The notes beneath the pieces are model-generated. The model made no database searches. It saw nothing but the letters and a program-made list of their open reading frames with translations, and was not told where the DNA came from. Positions 41,435 to 48,844 of a stretch of 64,000 nucleotides of DNA are shown piece by piece (within the stretch, counting starts at the first letter, position 1; every line of letters begins with the position of its first letter). A program made the position numbers and the translations under genes. This DNA is from an uncultured Oscillibacter sp. (GTDB lineage Bacteria; Bacillota; Clostridia; Oscillospirales; Oscillospiraceae), in contig NZ_CAJUBK010000006.1 of NCBI RefSeq assembly GCF_910584465.1, positions 1 to 64,000 of the forward strand, in the 5' to 3' direction.

Positions 41435-41482
41435 CCCTCCCGTTATAAAAACGCTCTCCAGACACACCTCTTTAGGATAGGG

Positions 41483-41517
41483 GGACGCCCCGGGGATCAG
41501 GCAGCCCCGGGGCGTCC
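41483..41517. terminator. terminator after the feo operon
   Basis: A perfect 13-bp stem, GGACGCCCCGGGG with CCCCGGGGCGTCC, around a 9-base loop, between the feo operon and the convergent GNAT remnant. Confidence 0.75.
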
Positions 41518-41520
41518 TCG

Positions 41521-41820
41521 TTATCCGGCACGGCGGCAGTACAGCGATCCCCGGAGGGGCTTCCCGCCGATCTCGTGGCCCGTCAGATCCCCAGTGGGGG
41601 CGGACCCGACTTTTTCATAGGAGCGCCGGGCCCGGCAGTCCTCCTCCAGCACCAGGCTCCGCCGTCCTCCCTGGTCCAGGTCCGCCGCCCAGAGTCCGGC
41701 GGGGATGCCGTCCAGGTAAGATCGGGGGACGATGCCCCTGTAAGCATATCTCCAGCTCTCCTCGCAGATGCGGCTGACGGCCAGGCGGTCATCCGTCTCC
41801 CTGAGCTCCCGGATCTCCAT
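41521..41820 (-). pseudogene. GNAT acetyltransferase with an internal deletion
   Basis: The 99 codons join the N-terminus of a GNAT protein (IRELRETDDRLAVSRICEES, YAYRGIVPRSYLDGIP, RSLVLEED) directly to its C-terminus (RARRSYEKVGSAPTGD, IGGKPLRGSLY). Intact relatives are about 165-170 residues, with the acetyl-CoA motif A (R/Q-x-x-G-x-G/A) between these parts. That motif and about 65-70 residues are missing in frame at the CRARRS junction, so catalysis should be lost. The start overlaps the end of the GIY-YIG gene by 32 bases. Confidence 0.8.
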
Positions 41821-42070
41821 CCGGCACCCCTCCCTCGATCAGCGCCAGCTTTTTCCGGCGGTCCAGGCGCTTGATCGCGGCCTCCCGCCGGAGGGCGGCG
41901 GACTTATCCGCCGCCGCCTCCCGGTAGACCAGCTCCACCGGAGGGCGGCTCCGGGTGTACTTGGCCCCCCGGCCGCTCTGGTGCGCGCCCAGCCGCCGGG
42001 GCAGGTCGTTGGTGCAGCCGGTGTAAAGGCTCCCGTCCCCGCAGCGGAGGATGTAGACCGTCCAGCCCAT
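41789..42070 (-). CDS. GIY-YIG nuclease-like protein
   Basis: A 93-residue stand-alone GIY-YIG domain of the UPF0213/YhbQ family. It has VYILRCGDGSLYTGCTNDLP at the N-terminus, the catalytic Arg in RRLGAHQSGRGAKYTRSRPP and the Glu in LVYREAAADKSAALRREAAI. Their function in bacteria is unclear (DNA repair has been suggested). The ATG at 42070 follows GGGGAGGCGGC. It runs divergently from sigK. Confidence 0.92.
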   Translation of the reverse strand: MGWTVYILRCGDGSLYTGCTNDLPRRLGAHQSGRGAKYTRSRPPVELVYREAAADKSAALRREAAIKRLDRRKKLALIEGGVPDGDPGAQGDG

Positions 42071-42256
42071 GCCGCCGCCTCCCCTCGTCGTTTGGGACAG
42101 TATACCACACTTCCCCGGCAAACGCAAAGGCCGCATAGGGACTTCCCCGGCCTTCATAGGCTGGAGGGAGAGGCCGGGCTCCCCCGCCTCCGAATCCGGT
42201 CCGCCGCCAGCCGGGAAAGCGGCGGCCGGGGCCCCGCGCCCCGGCGAGGAGGTCTC

Positions 42257-42973
42257 ATGCTGTCTGCCGCACTGTTGATGTTCGCCAATACCCTGCTGTT
42301 CTCCCTGCGCCTCTCCGGGGGCGGGTCTTTCCCCAAGCCCCTGACCGCCGCCGAGGAGCGGGAGTGGCTGGAGAAGTACGCCCAAGGGGACCCGGAGGCC
42401 CGGCAGGTGCTCATCGAACGGAACCTGCGGCTGGTGGCGCATATCATCAAGAAATACTACACCCAGAACGGGGACCAGGAGGACCTGATCTCCATCGGCA
42501 CCATCGGGCTCATCAAGGGCATCTCCAGCTTCGACCCCGCGAAGGGCGCCCGCCTTGCCACTTATGCCGCCCGGTGCATCGAAAATGAGATCCTCATGTA
42601 CTTCCGGGGCCAGAAGAAGCTCCAGGGGGAGGTCTCCCTCTCCGACTCCATCGACACCGACAAGGACGGCAACGCCCTCCAGCTCATGGACATCGTCGGG
42701 GTGGACGACACGATGCTGGAGGACCTCCACGACCGGGACAATGCCCTGCGGCTCCACAAGCTGGTCCGGGAGCGCCTCACCTCACGGGAGGCCGAGATCG
42801 TCCGCCTCCGCTACGGCCTGGGCGGCACTATGCCCCTGACCCAGCGGGAGATCGCCGTCTCCTTCGGCATCTCCCGGAGCTATGTGTCCCGCATCGAGAA
42901 ACGGGCGCTGGAGAAGCTCCGGGAGGGGCTCCAGGACGGCCCGGCCGCTAAAGCCAACGCCTCCGCCAAATAG
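42257..42973 (+). CDS. sigK: sporulation sigma factor SigK
   Basis: Late mother-cell sigma factor, 238 residues. A hydrophobic pro-sequence (AALLMFANTLLFSLRLSGGG, about residues 4-23), which keeps the protein inactive until cleaved, is followed by PKPLTAAEEREWLEKYAQGD, region 2 (NLRLVAHIIKKYY ... EDLISIGTIGLIKGI ... YAARCIENEILMYFR) and region 4 with helix-turn-helix TQREIAVSFGISRSYVSRIE. The gene is uninterrupted (no skin element). GAGGAGG precedes the ATG. It indicates an endospore-forming ancestry. Confidence 0.95.
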   Translation: MLSAALLMFANTLLFSLRLSGGGSFPKPLTAAEEREWLEKYAQGDPEARQVLIERNLRLVAHIIKKYYTQNGDQEDLISIGTIGLIKGISSFDPAKGARLATYAARCIENEILMYFRGQKKLQGEVSLSDSIDTDKDGNALQLMDIVGVDDTMLEDLHDRDNALRLHKLVRERLTSREAEIVRLRYGLGGTMPLTQREIAVSFGISRSYVSRIEKRALEKLREGLQDGPAAKANASAK

Positions 42974-42986
42974 ACAGCGGGGCGAA

Positions 42987-43013
42987 GACGCCGGCCGTCC
43001 CCCGGCCGGCGTC
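42987..43013. terminator. terminator between sigK and ldh
   Basis: A 10-bp perfect GC stem, GACGCCGGCC with GGCCGGCGTC, between two convergent genes. Confidence 0.65.
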
Positions 43014-43022
43014 CCCACACCC

Positions 43023-43970
43023 TCACAGCTCCAGTGTATCGATCGCCTCCCGCATCTGCTCCGCCGAGGCCCCCAGCGCTTTCCGCTCGTCCTCGCTCAG
43101 GGGCATCTCCAAGATCTCCTGGAGCCCCTCCCGGCTGACGATGGACGGCACGCTCAGTGCCAGGCCCTCCAGCCCGTACTCCCCCTCCAGCACCGCCGAC
43201 ACCGGCAGCACCGCGTGCTCGTCCTTCACGATCGCCTCCGCGATCCGGCCCACCGCCATGGCGATGCCGTAGTACGTGGCCCCTTTCCGCTGGATGATCT
43301 GATAGGCGCTGTCCCGGACCTCCTTGTACAGCCGCTCCCGGTCCTCCGCTCCGAGGCACCGGCCTCGCGCACAGCTGAAATCCTCCAGGTCCAGCCCCGA
43401 CACATTGGCCTCGCTCCAGACCGCCAGCTCGCTGTCCCCGTGCTCCCCGATGATGAACGTGTGGACGTTCCGGCTGTCCACCTTCAGCTCCGCGCCCAGG
43501 AGCTGCTTCAGCCGCCCTGTGTCCAGCACCGTGCCGGAGCCGATCACCCGCTCCCGGGGATACCCCGACAGCTTCCATGCCGCATAGGTCAGCACGTCCA
43601 CCGGGTTCGACACCACCAGCAGCACGCCGCCGAATTCCCGCGCCCCGATCTCCCGCATCACCGAACGCAAGATCGCCGTGTTCTTCCCGATCAGGTCCAG
43701 CCGGGTCTCCCCCGGCTTCTGGTTCGCCCCGGCGGTGATGACCACCAAGGCGCTGTCCGCGATATCGTCGTAGCCTCCGGCGGCGATCTCCATCGCCGCG
43801 CCGTAAGGCAGGCCGTCCCGCAGGTCCATGGCCTCCCCTTCCGCTTTCTCCCGCTTCGCGTCCAGCAGCACCAGACGGGAGAAAAGCCCCTGCTGCAAAA
43901 AGCGGAAGGCGATCGACGCGCCTACCTGTCCGCAGCCGATGATGGCCGCTTTCCTGGGATCTACTGTCAT
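43023..43970 (-). CDS. ldh: L-lactate dehydrogenase
   Basis: Reduces pyruvate to lactate with NADH in fermentation. It has 315 residues: Rossmann motif AAIIGCGQVGASIAFRFL (about 8-25), substrate Arg in AGANQKPGETRLDLIGKN (about 82-99; an E-T-R active loop rather than malate-type), SNPVDVLTYAAWKLSG, and the catalytic His in VHTFIIGEHGDSE (about 170-182). The loop Gln (NQKPGETR) supports lactate over malate. The ATG at 43970 has a modest GGAAGGA upstream. Confidence 0.93.
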   Translation of the reverse strand: MTVDPRKAAIIGCGQVGASIAFRFLQQGLFSRLVLLDAKREKAEGEAMDLRDGLPYGAAMEIAAGGYDDIADSALVVITAGANQKPGETRLDLIGKNTAILRSVMREIGAREFGGVLLVVSNPVDVLTYAAWKLSGYPRERVIGSGTVLDTGRLKQLLGAELKVDSRNVHTFIIGEHGDSELAVWSEANVSGLDLEDFSCARGRCLGAEDRERLYKEVRDSAYQIIQRKGATYYGIAMAVGRIAEAIVKDEHAVLPVSAVLEGEYGLEGLALSVPSIVSREGLQEILEMPLSEDERKALGASAEQMREAIDTLEL

Positions 43971-44126
43971 AGTTGCCGTCCTTCCCCTCCCCGTCCCGGC
44001 GGGGAGCTCACTGTTTTTGGGATGCGTCTTCCCAGTCCTCAAAGCCGGGCCCAGGCGGCCCCGTCCGCACAGAGGGAGGTCCCCCCCACGCGAAAGGCGT
44101 CCTGTCCGCCCCGCCCGGGCCTGTCC

Positions 44127-45425
44127 CTACATCCGCTTGTCATCCGTGGCCGGGCCCTCGATCAGCCTCCCGTCCTCCCCGAAGCGGGAGCCGTGGCAGG
44201 GGCAGTCCCAGCTGTGCTCCTGTGCGTCGTACTTCAGCGCGCAGCCCATGTGCGGGCACCGGGGCGCCGTGGGCGTCAGCAGTCCCAGGGTGGACTCCAG
44301 CAGGTTCACCGCCAGCTGGGGCCGGAGGACCGTCCGGGAGGGACAGAACAAGTCCTCATAGGGATCCTCCCTTCCCAAGATCAGGTCCGTCAGCAGCGAC
44401 GCCGCCGCCATGGAGCCGGTCATCCCCCACTTGTTGGCCCCCGAGACGGCATAGAGGTCCGGCGTGCGCCGGGAGTACCGCCCCACGTAGGGCACGCCGT
44501 CCAGGCTCATGCAGTCCTGGGCCGCCCAGCGGGCGGCGGTCCGGGCCTGGGGCCAAAGGGCCTGGACGGTCCCCTCCAGCTCCAGCCAGCCGCCCCCCGG
44601 CTTCCCGGTCCGGTGTCCGCCGCCGCCCAAGAGGAGATACCCCCCATAGTCCCGGAGGGAAAGGCCCCGGCCGCTCTCGTCCACGTACATGCCCCCCGCC
44701 GCCGGGGCGCCCTCCAGGGCCAGGACGTAGGAACGGCTCTGGTAGAGCTTGAGGAAATAGCCGCCGTGCTTGTTCAGCAGGGGGAAATGGGTGGCGATGA
44801 CGATCTTGTCCGCCGTGACCGTCCCGCCGTTGGTGACGGCCTTGCCGGGGCCCAGCTCCAGGACCTTGGTGTGCTCGAAGATGCGGAGGCCCTTGGCGAT
44901 GGCGGCGGCGAACTTCAGGGGGTGGAACTGGGCCTGGTCCGGGAACTTCACCGCGCCCGCCGTGGGGAACGGCAGGGGCGGGTCCGGTACCAGCTCCGCC
45001 GGGAAGCCCAGGCGGGACAACGCCTCCAGCTCCCGGTCCAGCTTCCGGCGGTCCGTCAGCGAATAGACGTAGGCGTCCCGCTCCTCGAAATCGCAGTCGA
45101 TGCCCCGGCACAGGGTCCGGTAGCGCTCCAGCGCCGCCTGGTTCGCCTCCAGGTAGAGCCGGGCCTTCTCCGCGCCGAACTCCCGCAGGAGCCTGGCATA
45201 GATCAGGCCGTGCTGGCTGGTGATCTTGGCCGTGGTGTTTTTCGTCGTGCCTCTGCAGATCCGGTCCGCCTCCACCAGGGCGTAGTCCACTCCCGCCTGG
45301 GCCAGCCAATAGGCGCAGAGCAGCCCCGCCATCCCGCCGCCCACGATGAGGACGCCGGTCCTCAGGTCCCCGGTCAGGGGCTCGAACTCCGGCAGCTGCG
45401 CTGTTTTCGTCCAAATAGAGTCCAT
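44127..45425 (-). CDS. FAD-dependent oxidoreductase with C-terminal Rieske domain
   Basis: A 432-residue DAO-type flavoprotein fused to a Rieske [2Fe-2S] domain. The N-terminal VLIVGGGMAGLLCAYWLAQA (about 25-44) binds FAD; the CRGTTKNTTAKITSQHGL stretch is characteristic of YhfW-like proteins. The C-terminal Rieske ligands are CPHMGC (about 378) and CPCHGS (about 398), and the protein ends soon after, without the longer tail seen in many homologues (about 500 residues). Substrate unknown. GCAGGAGGTG precedes the ATG. Confidence 0.92.
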   Translation of the reverse strand: MDSIWTKTAQLPEFEPLTGDLRTGVLIVGGGMAGLLCAYWLAQAGVDYALVEADRICRGTTKNTTAKITSQHGLIYARLLREFGAEKARLYLEANQAALERYRTLCRGIDCDFEERDAYVYSLTDRRKLDRELEALSRLGFPAELVPDPPLPFPTAGAVKFPDQAQFHPLKFAAAIAKGLRIFEHTKVLELGPGKAVTNGGTVTADKIVIATHFPLLNKHGGYFLKLYQSRSYVLALEGAPAAGGMYVDESGRGLSLRDYGGYLLLGGGGHRTGKPGGGWLELEGTVQALWPQARTAARWAAQDCMSLDGVPYVGRYSRRTPDLYAVSGANKWGMTGSMAAASLLTDLILGREDPYEDLFCPSRTVLRPQLAVNLLESTLGLLTPTAPRCPHMGCALKYDAQEHSWDCPCHGSRFGEDGRLIEGPATDDKRM

Positions 45426-45494
45426 CCCATCACCTCCTGCTTAGCTTGTCCGGGATGGGCGGGGATGATACCCTCCGCCGGGAGGGATCTCAAA

Positions 45495-45519
45495 AGGCCG
45501 TCCCTTATCGGGACGGCCT
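45495..45519 (-). terminator. terminator of the sigV-rsiV operon
   Basis: A 10-bp stem, AGGCCGTCCC with GGGACGGCCT, followed on the minus strand by TTTTG, 8 bases after the rsiV stop. Confidence 0.75.
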
Positions 45520-45526
45520 CTTTTCG

Positions 45527-46378
45527 TCAGATGATGGGGAACTCCGGGATCCCCGCCGCTCCGGCGGCGATGCTGTACCTGGGGAAGCACACCACGACCG
45601 TCCCGTCGTCCCGGACATAGAAGCCCGTGGTCTCGTCCACGGTGGTGAAGCCGCCTTCCTCCGGCGCGAAGAAGAAGGTGAAGCCCTCCTCGTCCACGCT
45701 CTCGCCGATCTTTTCCCGGATAGCGGCGTTGCACACGTCCACCCAGTCCTCTCCCAGGAGGTCCCGGAGCGTCAGGTCCCGGTCCTCCGAAAGATCCAGG
45801 TTGTAGTAGTACTGCTCCTCCATGGAGGTCACCCAGCCCTCGGCCAGGGTCACGACGAAGGACACTCGGGTCTCCGACTGGCTCTTGATCTCGTAGTCCA
45901 CGAAGACGTCCATCTCCCGGCCGCCCCATTCCTCCTCGGTGCCGCCGGTGGCGAAGAACGCCTCCTGATAGTCCGCCCAATCCTGCCGGGCGCGGGCCAG
46001 GTGGGCGTCCACCTTCTCCTGGATGGCGGCGTTGACCCGCTGGGCCAGCCCGCCCTCCGCCTCCACCTGGGGGACGGAGACATCGTAGTGGATACCGCCC
46101 TCGCTCTTATCGTAGTCGGCGAAGGTCAGCACCCGGAACAGCCCGCCGAGGACGGGGACCTCGGCGGCGGCTCTCGCCAGCGTCGGGGACAGGTTCAGTC
46201 CCGCCAGCGTCAGGACGAAGCAGGCGGCGGCGGTCATCCACCGGCGGGCCGCCCGGCCCCGGCGGGCCCGATAGCGGGCCCGGCCCTCCCGGATCCCCGC
46301 CTGGACCCGCTCCGACAGTTCGGCGGGGATGGGGGTGGCGTCATAAGCCTCTTTGGCATGCTTGAAGTCGTTCATCAT
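45527..46378 (-). CDS. rsiV: RsiV-like anti-sigma factor
   Basis: A 283-residue membrane anti-sigma factor. It has an N-terminal cytoplasmic sigma-binding segment (about 1-45), one membrane helix (MTAAACFVLTLAGLNL, about 48-63) and an extracytoplasmic DUF4179/DUF3298-type domain with DLTLRDLLGEDWVDVCNAAI and the C-terminal FPRYSIAAGAAGIPEFPI. In Bacillus RsiV binds lysozyme and is then cleaved, releasing SigV; this C-terminal domain is of that type. The ATG overlaps the sigma-factor stop by 4 bases, the usual coupling. Confidence 0.88.
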   Translation of the reverse strand: MMNDFKHAKEAYDATPIPAELSERVQAGIREGRARYRARRGRAARRWMTAAACFVLTLAGLNLSPTLARAAAEVPVLGGLFRVLTFADYDKSEGGIHYDVSVPQVEAEGGLAQRVNAAIQEKVDAHLARARQDWADYQEAFFATGGTEEEWGGREMDVFVDYEIKSQSETRVSFVVTLAEGWVTSMEEQYYYNLDLSEDRDLTLRDLLGEDWVDVCNAAIREKIGESVDEEGFTFFFAPEEGGFTTVDETTGFYVRDDGTVVVCFPRYSIAAGAAGIPEFPII

Positions 46379-46851
46379 CGTTCTCCTTCCATGGCGACGC
46401 GGAGCTTTTTCAATCCCGCGTACAGGCGGCTCTTCACTGTGCTCAAATTCTGCCCGGTGACCTCGCCGATCTCCCTCAGGGTCAGTTCCTCATAAAACCG
46501 CAGCCGGATGACCGTCCCCACCTCCGGGGGCAGGGCGTCCACCCGCCGGGCCAGGGACTCGTCGGGCGGTTCCGGGTCCTCCCGGCCCGGCTCCTCCCCG
46601 TCCTCCGGGAAGGGGACCACCCGGCCCCGCCGGCGGAGGGCATCTCTGCAAACGTTGGTCAAAATGCGGCCGAACCAGGTCTTCACGGCCCCCGGGTCCC
46701 GGAGGCTGTCCTGCCGCTCCAGGGCGCGGCAGACGGCGGTCTGCACTGCGTCCAGGGCCTCCTCCCGATCATGCAGGATGCTATAGGCCAGACGGTAGGA
46801 CCTGGCCTGGTCCTCCACCAGGTATTGGATCAAGGTCTCTTCCTTCGTCAC
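46375..46851 (-). CDS. sigV: ECF sigma factor, SigV-like
   Basis: A 158-residue extracytoplasmic-function sigma factor. Region 2 includes YRLAYSILHDREEALDAVQT and VKTWFGRILTNVCRDALRRR; region 4 includes PPEVGTVIRLRFYEELTLRE and IGEVTGQNLSTVKSRLYAGL. I chose the GTG at 46851 (GGAAGG upstream), because family members start V/M-T-K-E-E-T-L; an ATG at 46905 would add 18 untypical residues. Coupled to rsiV. An ECF-type promoter lies 75 bases upstream, suggesting autoregulation. Confidence 0.87.
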   Translation of the reverse strand: MTKEETLIQYLVEDQARSYRLAYSILHDREEALDAVQTAVCRALERQDSLRDPGAVKTWFGRILTNVCRDALRRRGRVVPFPEDGEEPGREDPEPPDESLARRVDALPPEVGTVIRLRFYEELTLREIGEVTGQNLSTVKSRLYAGLKKLRVAMEGER

Positions 46852-46925
46852 ATCGATGTCCCTTCCTTTCACGGATCGCGCCGCCCCGGTCCGGCGCCTG
46901 GGCACTGGGCAGCGTCTGTAGTATA

Positions 46926-46952
46926 GACGGAGGAGCGGGGCGGAAAGTTTGA
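46926..46952 (-). promoter_or_regulatory. putative ECF-type promoter of sigV-rsiV
   Basis: Minus strand TCAAAC (46952-46947), 17 bases, CGTC (46929-46926), close to the Bacillus SigM/SigV-type pattern TGAAAC-N16/17-CGTC. CCGTCTATACTA at the -10 is identical to a sequence upstream of htrA (14348-14359). Confidence 0.5.
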
Positions 46953-46970
46953 GCGGCGGGGAAAATTTTC

Positions 46971-47177
46971 AGGGCCCGCCTTTCGGCGGGCGCTCAGCCT
47001 GTCGAAAACGTTTTTTCGACAGGCTGAGCAAGTTTTCAGAACGCTGCAACCGTTCTGAAAACTTATGATCCAAGCGGTGCAGGAGGCCCCTCCTGGGTCT
47101 CCCGCACATGGCCTTCCTTCCCATCGGATCGGCCCGCCTCTTTTTTCGGCAAGCGGAGGGCCCGCCTTTCGGCGGGC
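46971..47177 (+). repeat. three-module hairpin element, copy 5, with 21-bp flanking direct repeats
   Basis: Module A (46993-47028, stem CTCAGCCTGTCGAAAA), module B (47030-47064, stem AAGTTTTCAGAACG), and module C subtype 2 (about 47065-47156, AGGAGGCCC/GGGTCTCC hairpin and tail CTTCCTTCCCATCGG, TTTTTTCGGCAAGC). A 21-bp sequence beginning AGGGCCCGCCTTTCGGCG occurs exactly at 46971-46991 and 47157-47177 and forms a hairpin by itself. Located between the sigV promoter and the end of the MerR gene. Confidence 0.87.
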
Positions 47178-47185
47178 CCTTTGGC

Positions 47186-47944
47186 TCAGTCCGTGTAGGC
47201 CCGGATGGCGTCCCGCAGGAACGCGGCGCAGCCGGGGACCTCCCGGTCATAGTAGGCGGTGAACCGTTCATCCGCCGTGTACAGCTCTCCCAGCCCCCGG
47301 TGGGCCTGGGGCGTATACGTCTCCCAGGTATAGGACAGCCAGCGGCGGTGCAGTCCCGCGATCCGCCGGCCCTCCGGCCCCGCCGGGGCCTCCCCCGCCC
47401 GGACGGCGGCGGAGAGGGCCGTCAGGATCTCCTCCTCCAGGGCCTCCCATCGCGCGTGCTCCTCCTCCGTCAGGGAGAGGAACTTCTCATTGCTCCGGTC
47501 CGCCTCCTGACTGCCGTACCGTTCCCGGACCTCTCTGCCGTACTTCGCCTCGTTGGCCTCTACGGCCCGGCGCTTGAACGCCTCGAACTTCTCTTTATCG
47601 GACATACGCGTCCCTCCTTCTGCCTCTTCGATGGTCTTCCGCACCGTCAGGATCAGGGCGTCCAGCCGCTCCCGTCGGGACTCCAACTCCGCCAGGTGGC
47701 TCTGCAGCGCCGCCAGGCGGTCGAACCCCGGAGCGTCCATCAGCTCCCGGATGGAGGCGAGGCCCAGGCCCAGCTCCCGGTAGAACCGGATGGTCTGGAG
47801 CCGGTCCACTTCTTCGGGCCCGTAGAGGCGGTAGCCCGCCTCCGTGGTCCTCCCGGGTTTTAGGAGGCCCTGCCGGTCGTACCAGCGGAGCGTCCGGGGC
47901 GTGACCCCGGCCAGCTCCGCCAGGGCTTTCACGGTGTATTCCAT
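47186..47944 (-). CDS. MerR family regulator with TipAS domain
   Basis: A 252-residue regulator. The N-terminal MerR winged HTH (EYTVKALAELAGVTPRTLRW, then YDRQGLLKPGRTTEAGYRLY) is followed by a dimerisation coiled coil (about 80-110) and a C-terminal TipAS antibiotic-recognition-like domain (about 130-252, globin-like, including GLHRRWLSYTW). TipA-type proteins bind thiopeptides and other hydrophobic peptides; the ligand here is unknown. AGGAGG lies 7 bases before the ATG at 47944. Its promoter has the 19-bp spacer typical of MerR-controlled genes. Confidence 0.93.
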   Translation of the reverse strand: MEYTVKALAELAGVTPRTLRWYDRQGLLKPGRTTEAGYRLYGPEEVDRLQTIRFYRELGLGLASIRELMDAPGFDRLAALQSHLAELESRRERLDALILTVRKTIEEAEGGTRMSDKEKFEAFKRRAVEANEAKYGREVRERYGSQEADRSNEKFLSLTEEEHARWEALEEEILTALSAAVRAGEAPAGPEGRRIAGLHRRWLSYTWETYTPQAHRGLGELYTADERFTAYYDREVPGCAAFLRDAIRAYTD

Positions 47945-47967
47945 AGACATCCCTCCTGACAAAAGGA

Positions 47968-47998
47968 AGTATAAGGGCTGACGCTGCGGCAAAGTCAA
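47968..47998 (-). promoter_or_regulatory. MerR-type promoter with 19-bp spacer
   Basis: Minus strand TTGACT (47998-47993), 19 bases, TATACT (47973-47968). The over-long spacer is the hallmark of promoters that MerR proteins untwist, so the gene is probably autoregulated. Confidence 0.75.
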
Positions 47999-48093
47999 GT
48001 GGAAATTTTCGATCGGCCGGAAAATTTTCCTTGCGTCCGCCAAGATCCCACGATACGATAGGAAGTGAGATCATGAATACGGAGGATCCGCCT

Positions 48094-48630
48094 ATGGACC
48101 GCTTTTCCATCATCGTCGGAGACATCACCCGATCCGACGCCCAGGCCATCGTCAACGCCGCCAACACCACCCTCCTGGGCGGCAGCGGCGTGGACGGGGC
48201 CATCCATGCCGCCGCCGGACCGGAGCTTTTGGCCCGGTGCCGGACGCTCCACGGCTGCGAGACCGGGCAGGCCAAGCTGACGGAGGGCTTCCGCCTCCCG
48301 GCGAAGTACGTGCTCCACACCCCCGGCCCCATCTGGCGGGGCGGAGGCCACGGGGAGGCGGCGCTGCTGGCCTCCTGCTACCGCTCCTGCCTCACGCTGG
48401 CGGAGGCGCACGGCATCGAGAGCGTGGACTTCCCCTCGATCTCCACCGGGGTCTACGGCTACCCCCTGGCCCAGGCGGCCTGCGTGGCGCTGAAGGCCAT
48501 CATGGACTTCCTGGCGGAGCATGAGCTGCCCCGCCGGGTGCGGATGGTCTGCCACACCGAGGGCACCGCCAAGGTATACCGGCAGACCTACAACATGTGG
48601 TACGCCGGGGACAAGAGCGAACGGCTGTAG
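48094..48630 (+). CDS. macrodomain protein (O-acetyl-ADP-ribose deacetylase type)
   Basis: A 178-residue macrodomain of the YmdB/MacroD type that hydrolyses O-acetyl-ADP-ribose or removes mono-ADP-ribose. It has [20 protein letters not shown] at the N-terminus, the catalytic-loop stretch [19 protein letters not shown], and the phosphate-binding loop [15 protein letters not shown] (about 115-129). The ATG at 48094 has GGAGG 8 bases upstream; an ATG at 48073 with AGGAAGTGAG is the alternative and adds seven residues. Divergent from the MerR gene. Confidence 0.92.
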   Translation: MDRFSIIVGDITRSDAQAIVNAANTTLLGGSGVDGAIHAAAGPELLARCRTLHGCETGQAKLTEGFRLPAKYVLHTPGPIWRGGGHGEAALLASCYRSCLTLAEAHGIESVDFPSISTGVYGYPLAQAACVALKAIMDFLAEHELPRRVRMVCHTEGTAKVYRQTYNMWYAGDKSERL

Positions 48631-48776
48631 TCCGCGAGACCGGAAAGGAGCGAACGCCCCCTTCCCGGCCTCGTGTCCGGGCCCATGGTCCGCGCGCAGG
48701 CCCTGCCGGGCCGCGGCCGGCCTCCGCGCCGGCTGTATGAGGGGGATCCCCGTCCGCTCCCATGCCAGACGAAGGG

Positions 48777-48808
48777 AACGCCGGGAGGGGCCTCCCCCTC
48801 CCGGCGTT
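48777..48808. terminator. terminator between convergent genes
   Basis: A perfect 14-bp stem, AACGCCGGGAGGGG with CCCCTCCCGGCGTT, between the macrodomain gene and the end of the glycosyltransferase gene. The sequence 48631-48776 shows nothing further. Confidence 0.75.
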
Positions 48809-48844
48809 GGATCTCCTGCGCCGCCGTCCGGTCCCCGCGCCCGG

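Noticed and set aside
41768..42256. Longer sigK start extending upstream in frame
   Set aside because: The extension runs antisense through the GIY-YIG gene; the ATG at 42257 has GAGGAGG and gives the normal pro-SigK N-terminus.
45433..45500. Additional gene between rsiV and the flavin-Rieske gene
   Set aside because: Only a terminator and leader sequence are present.
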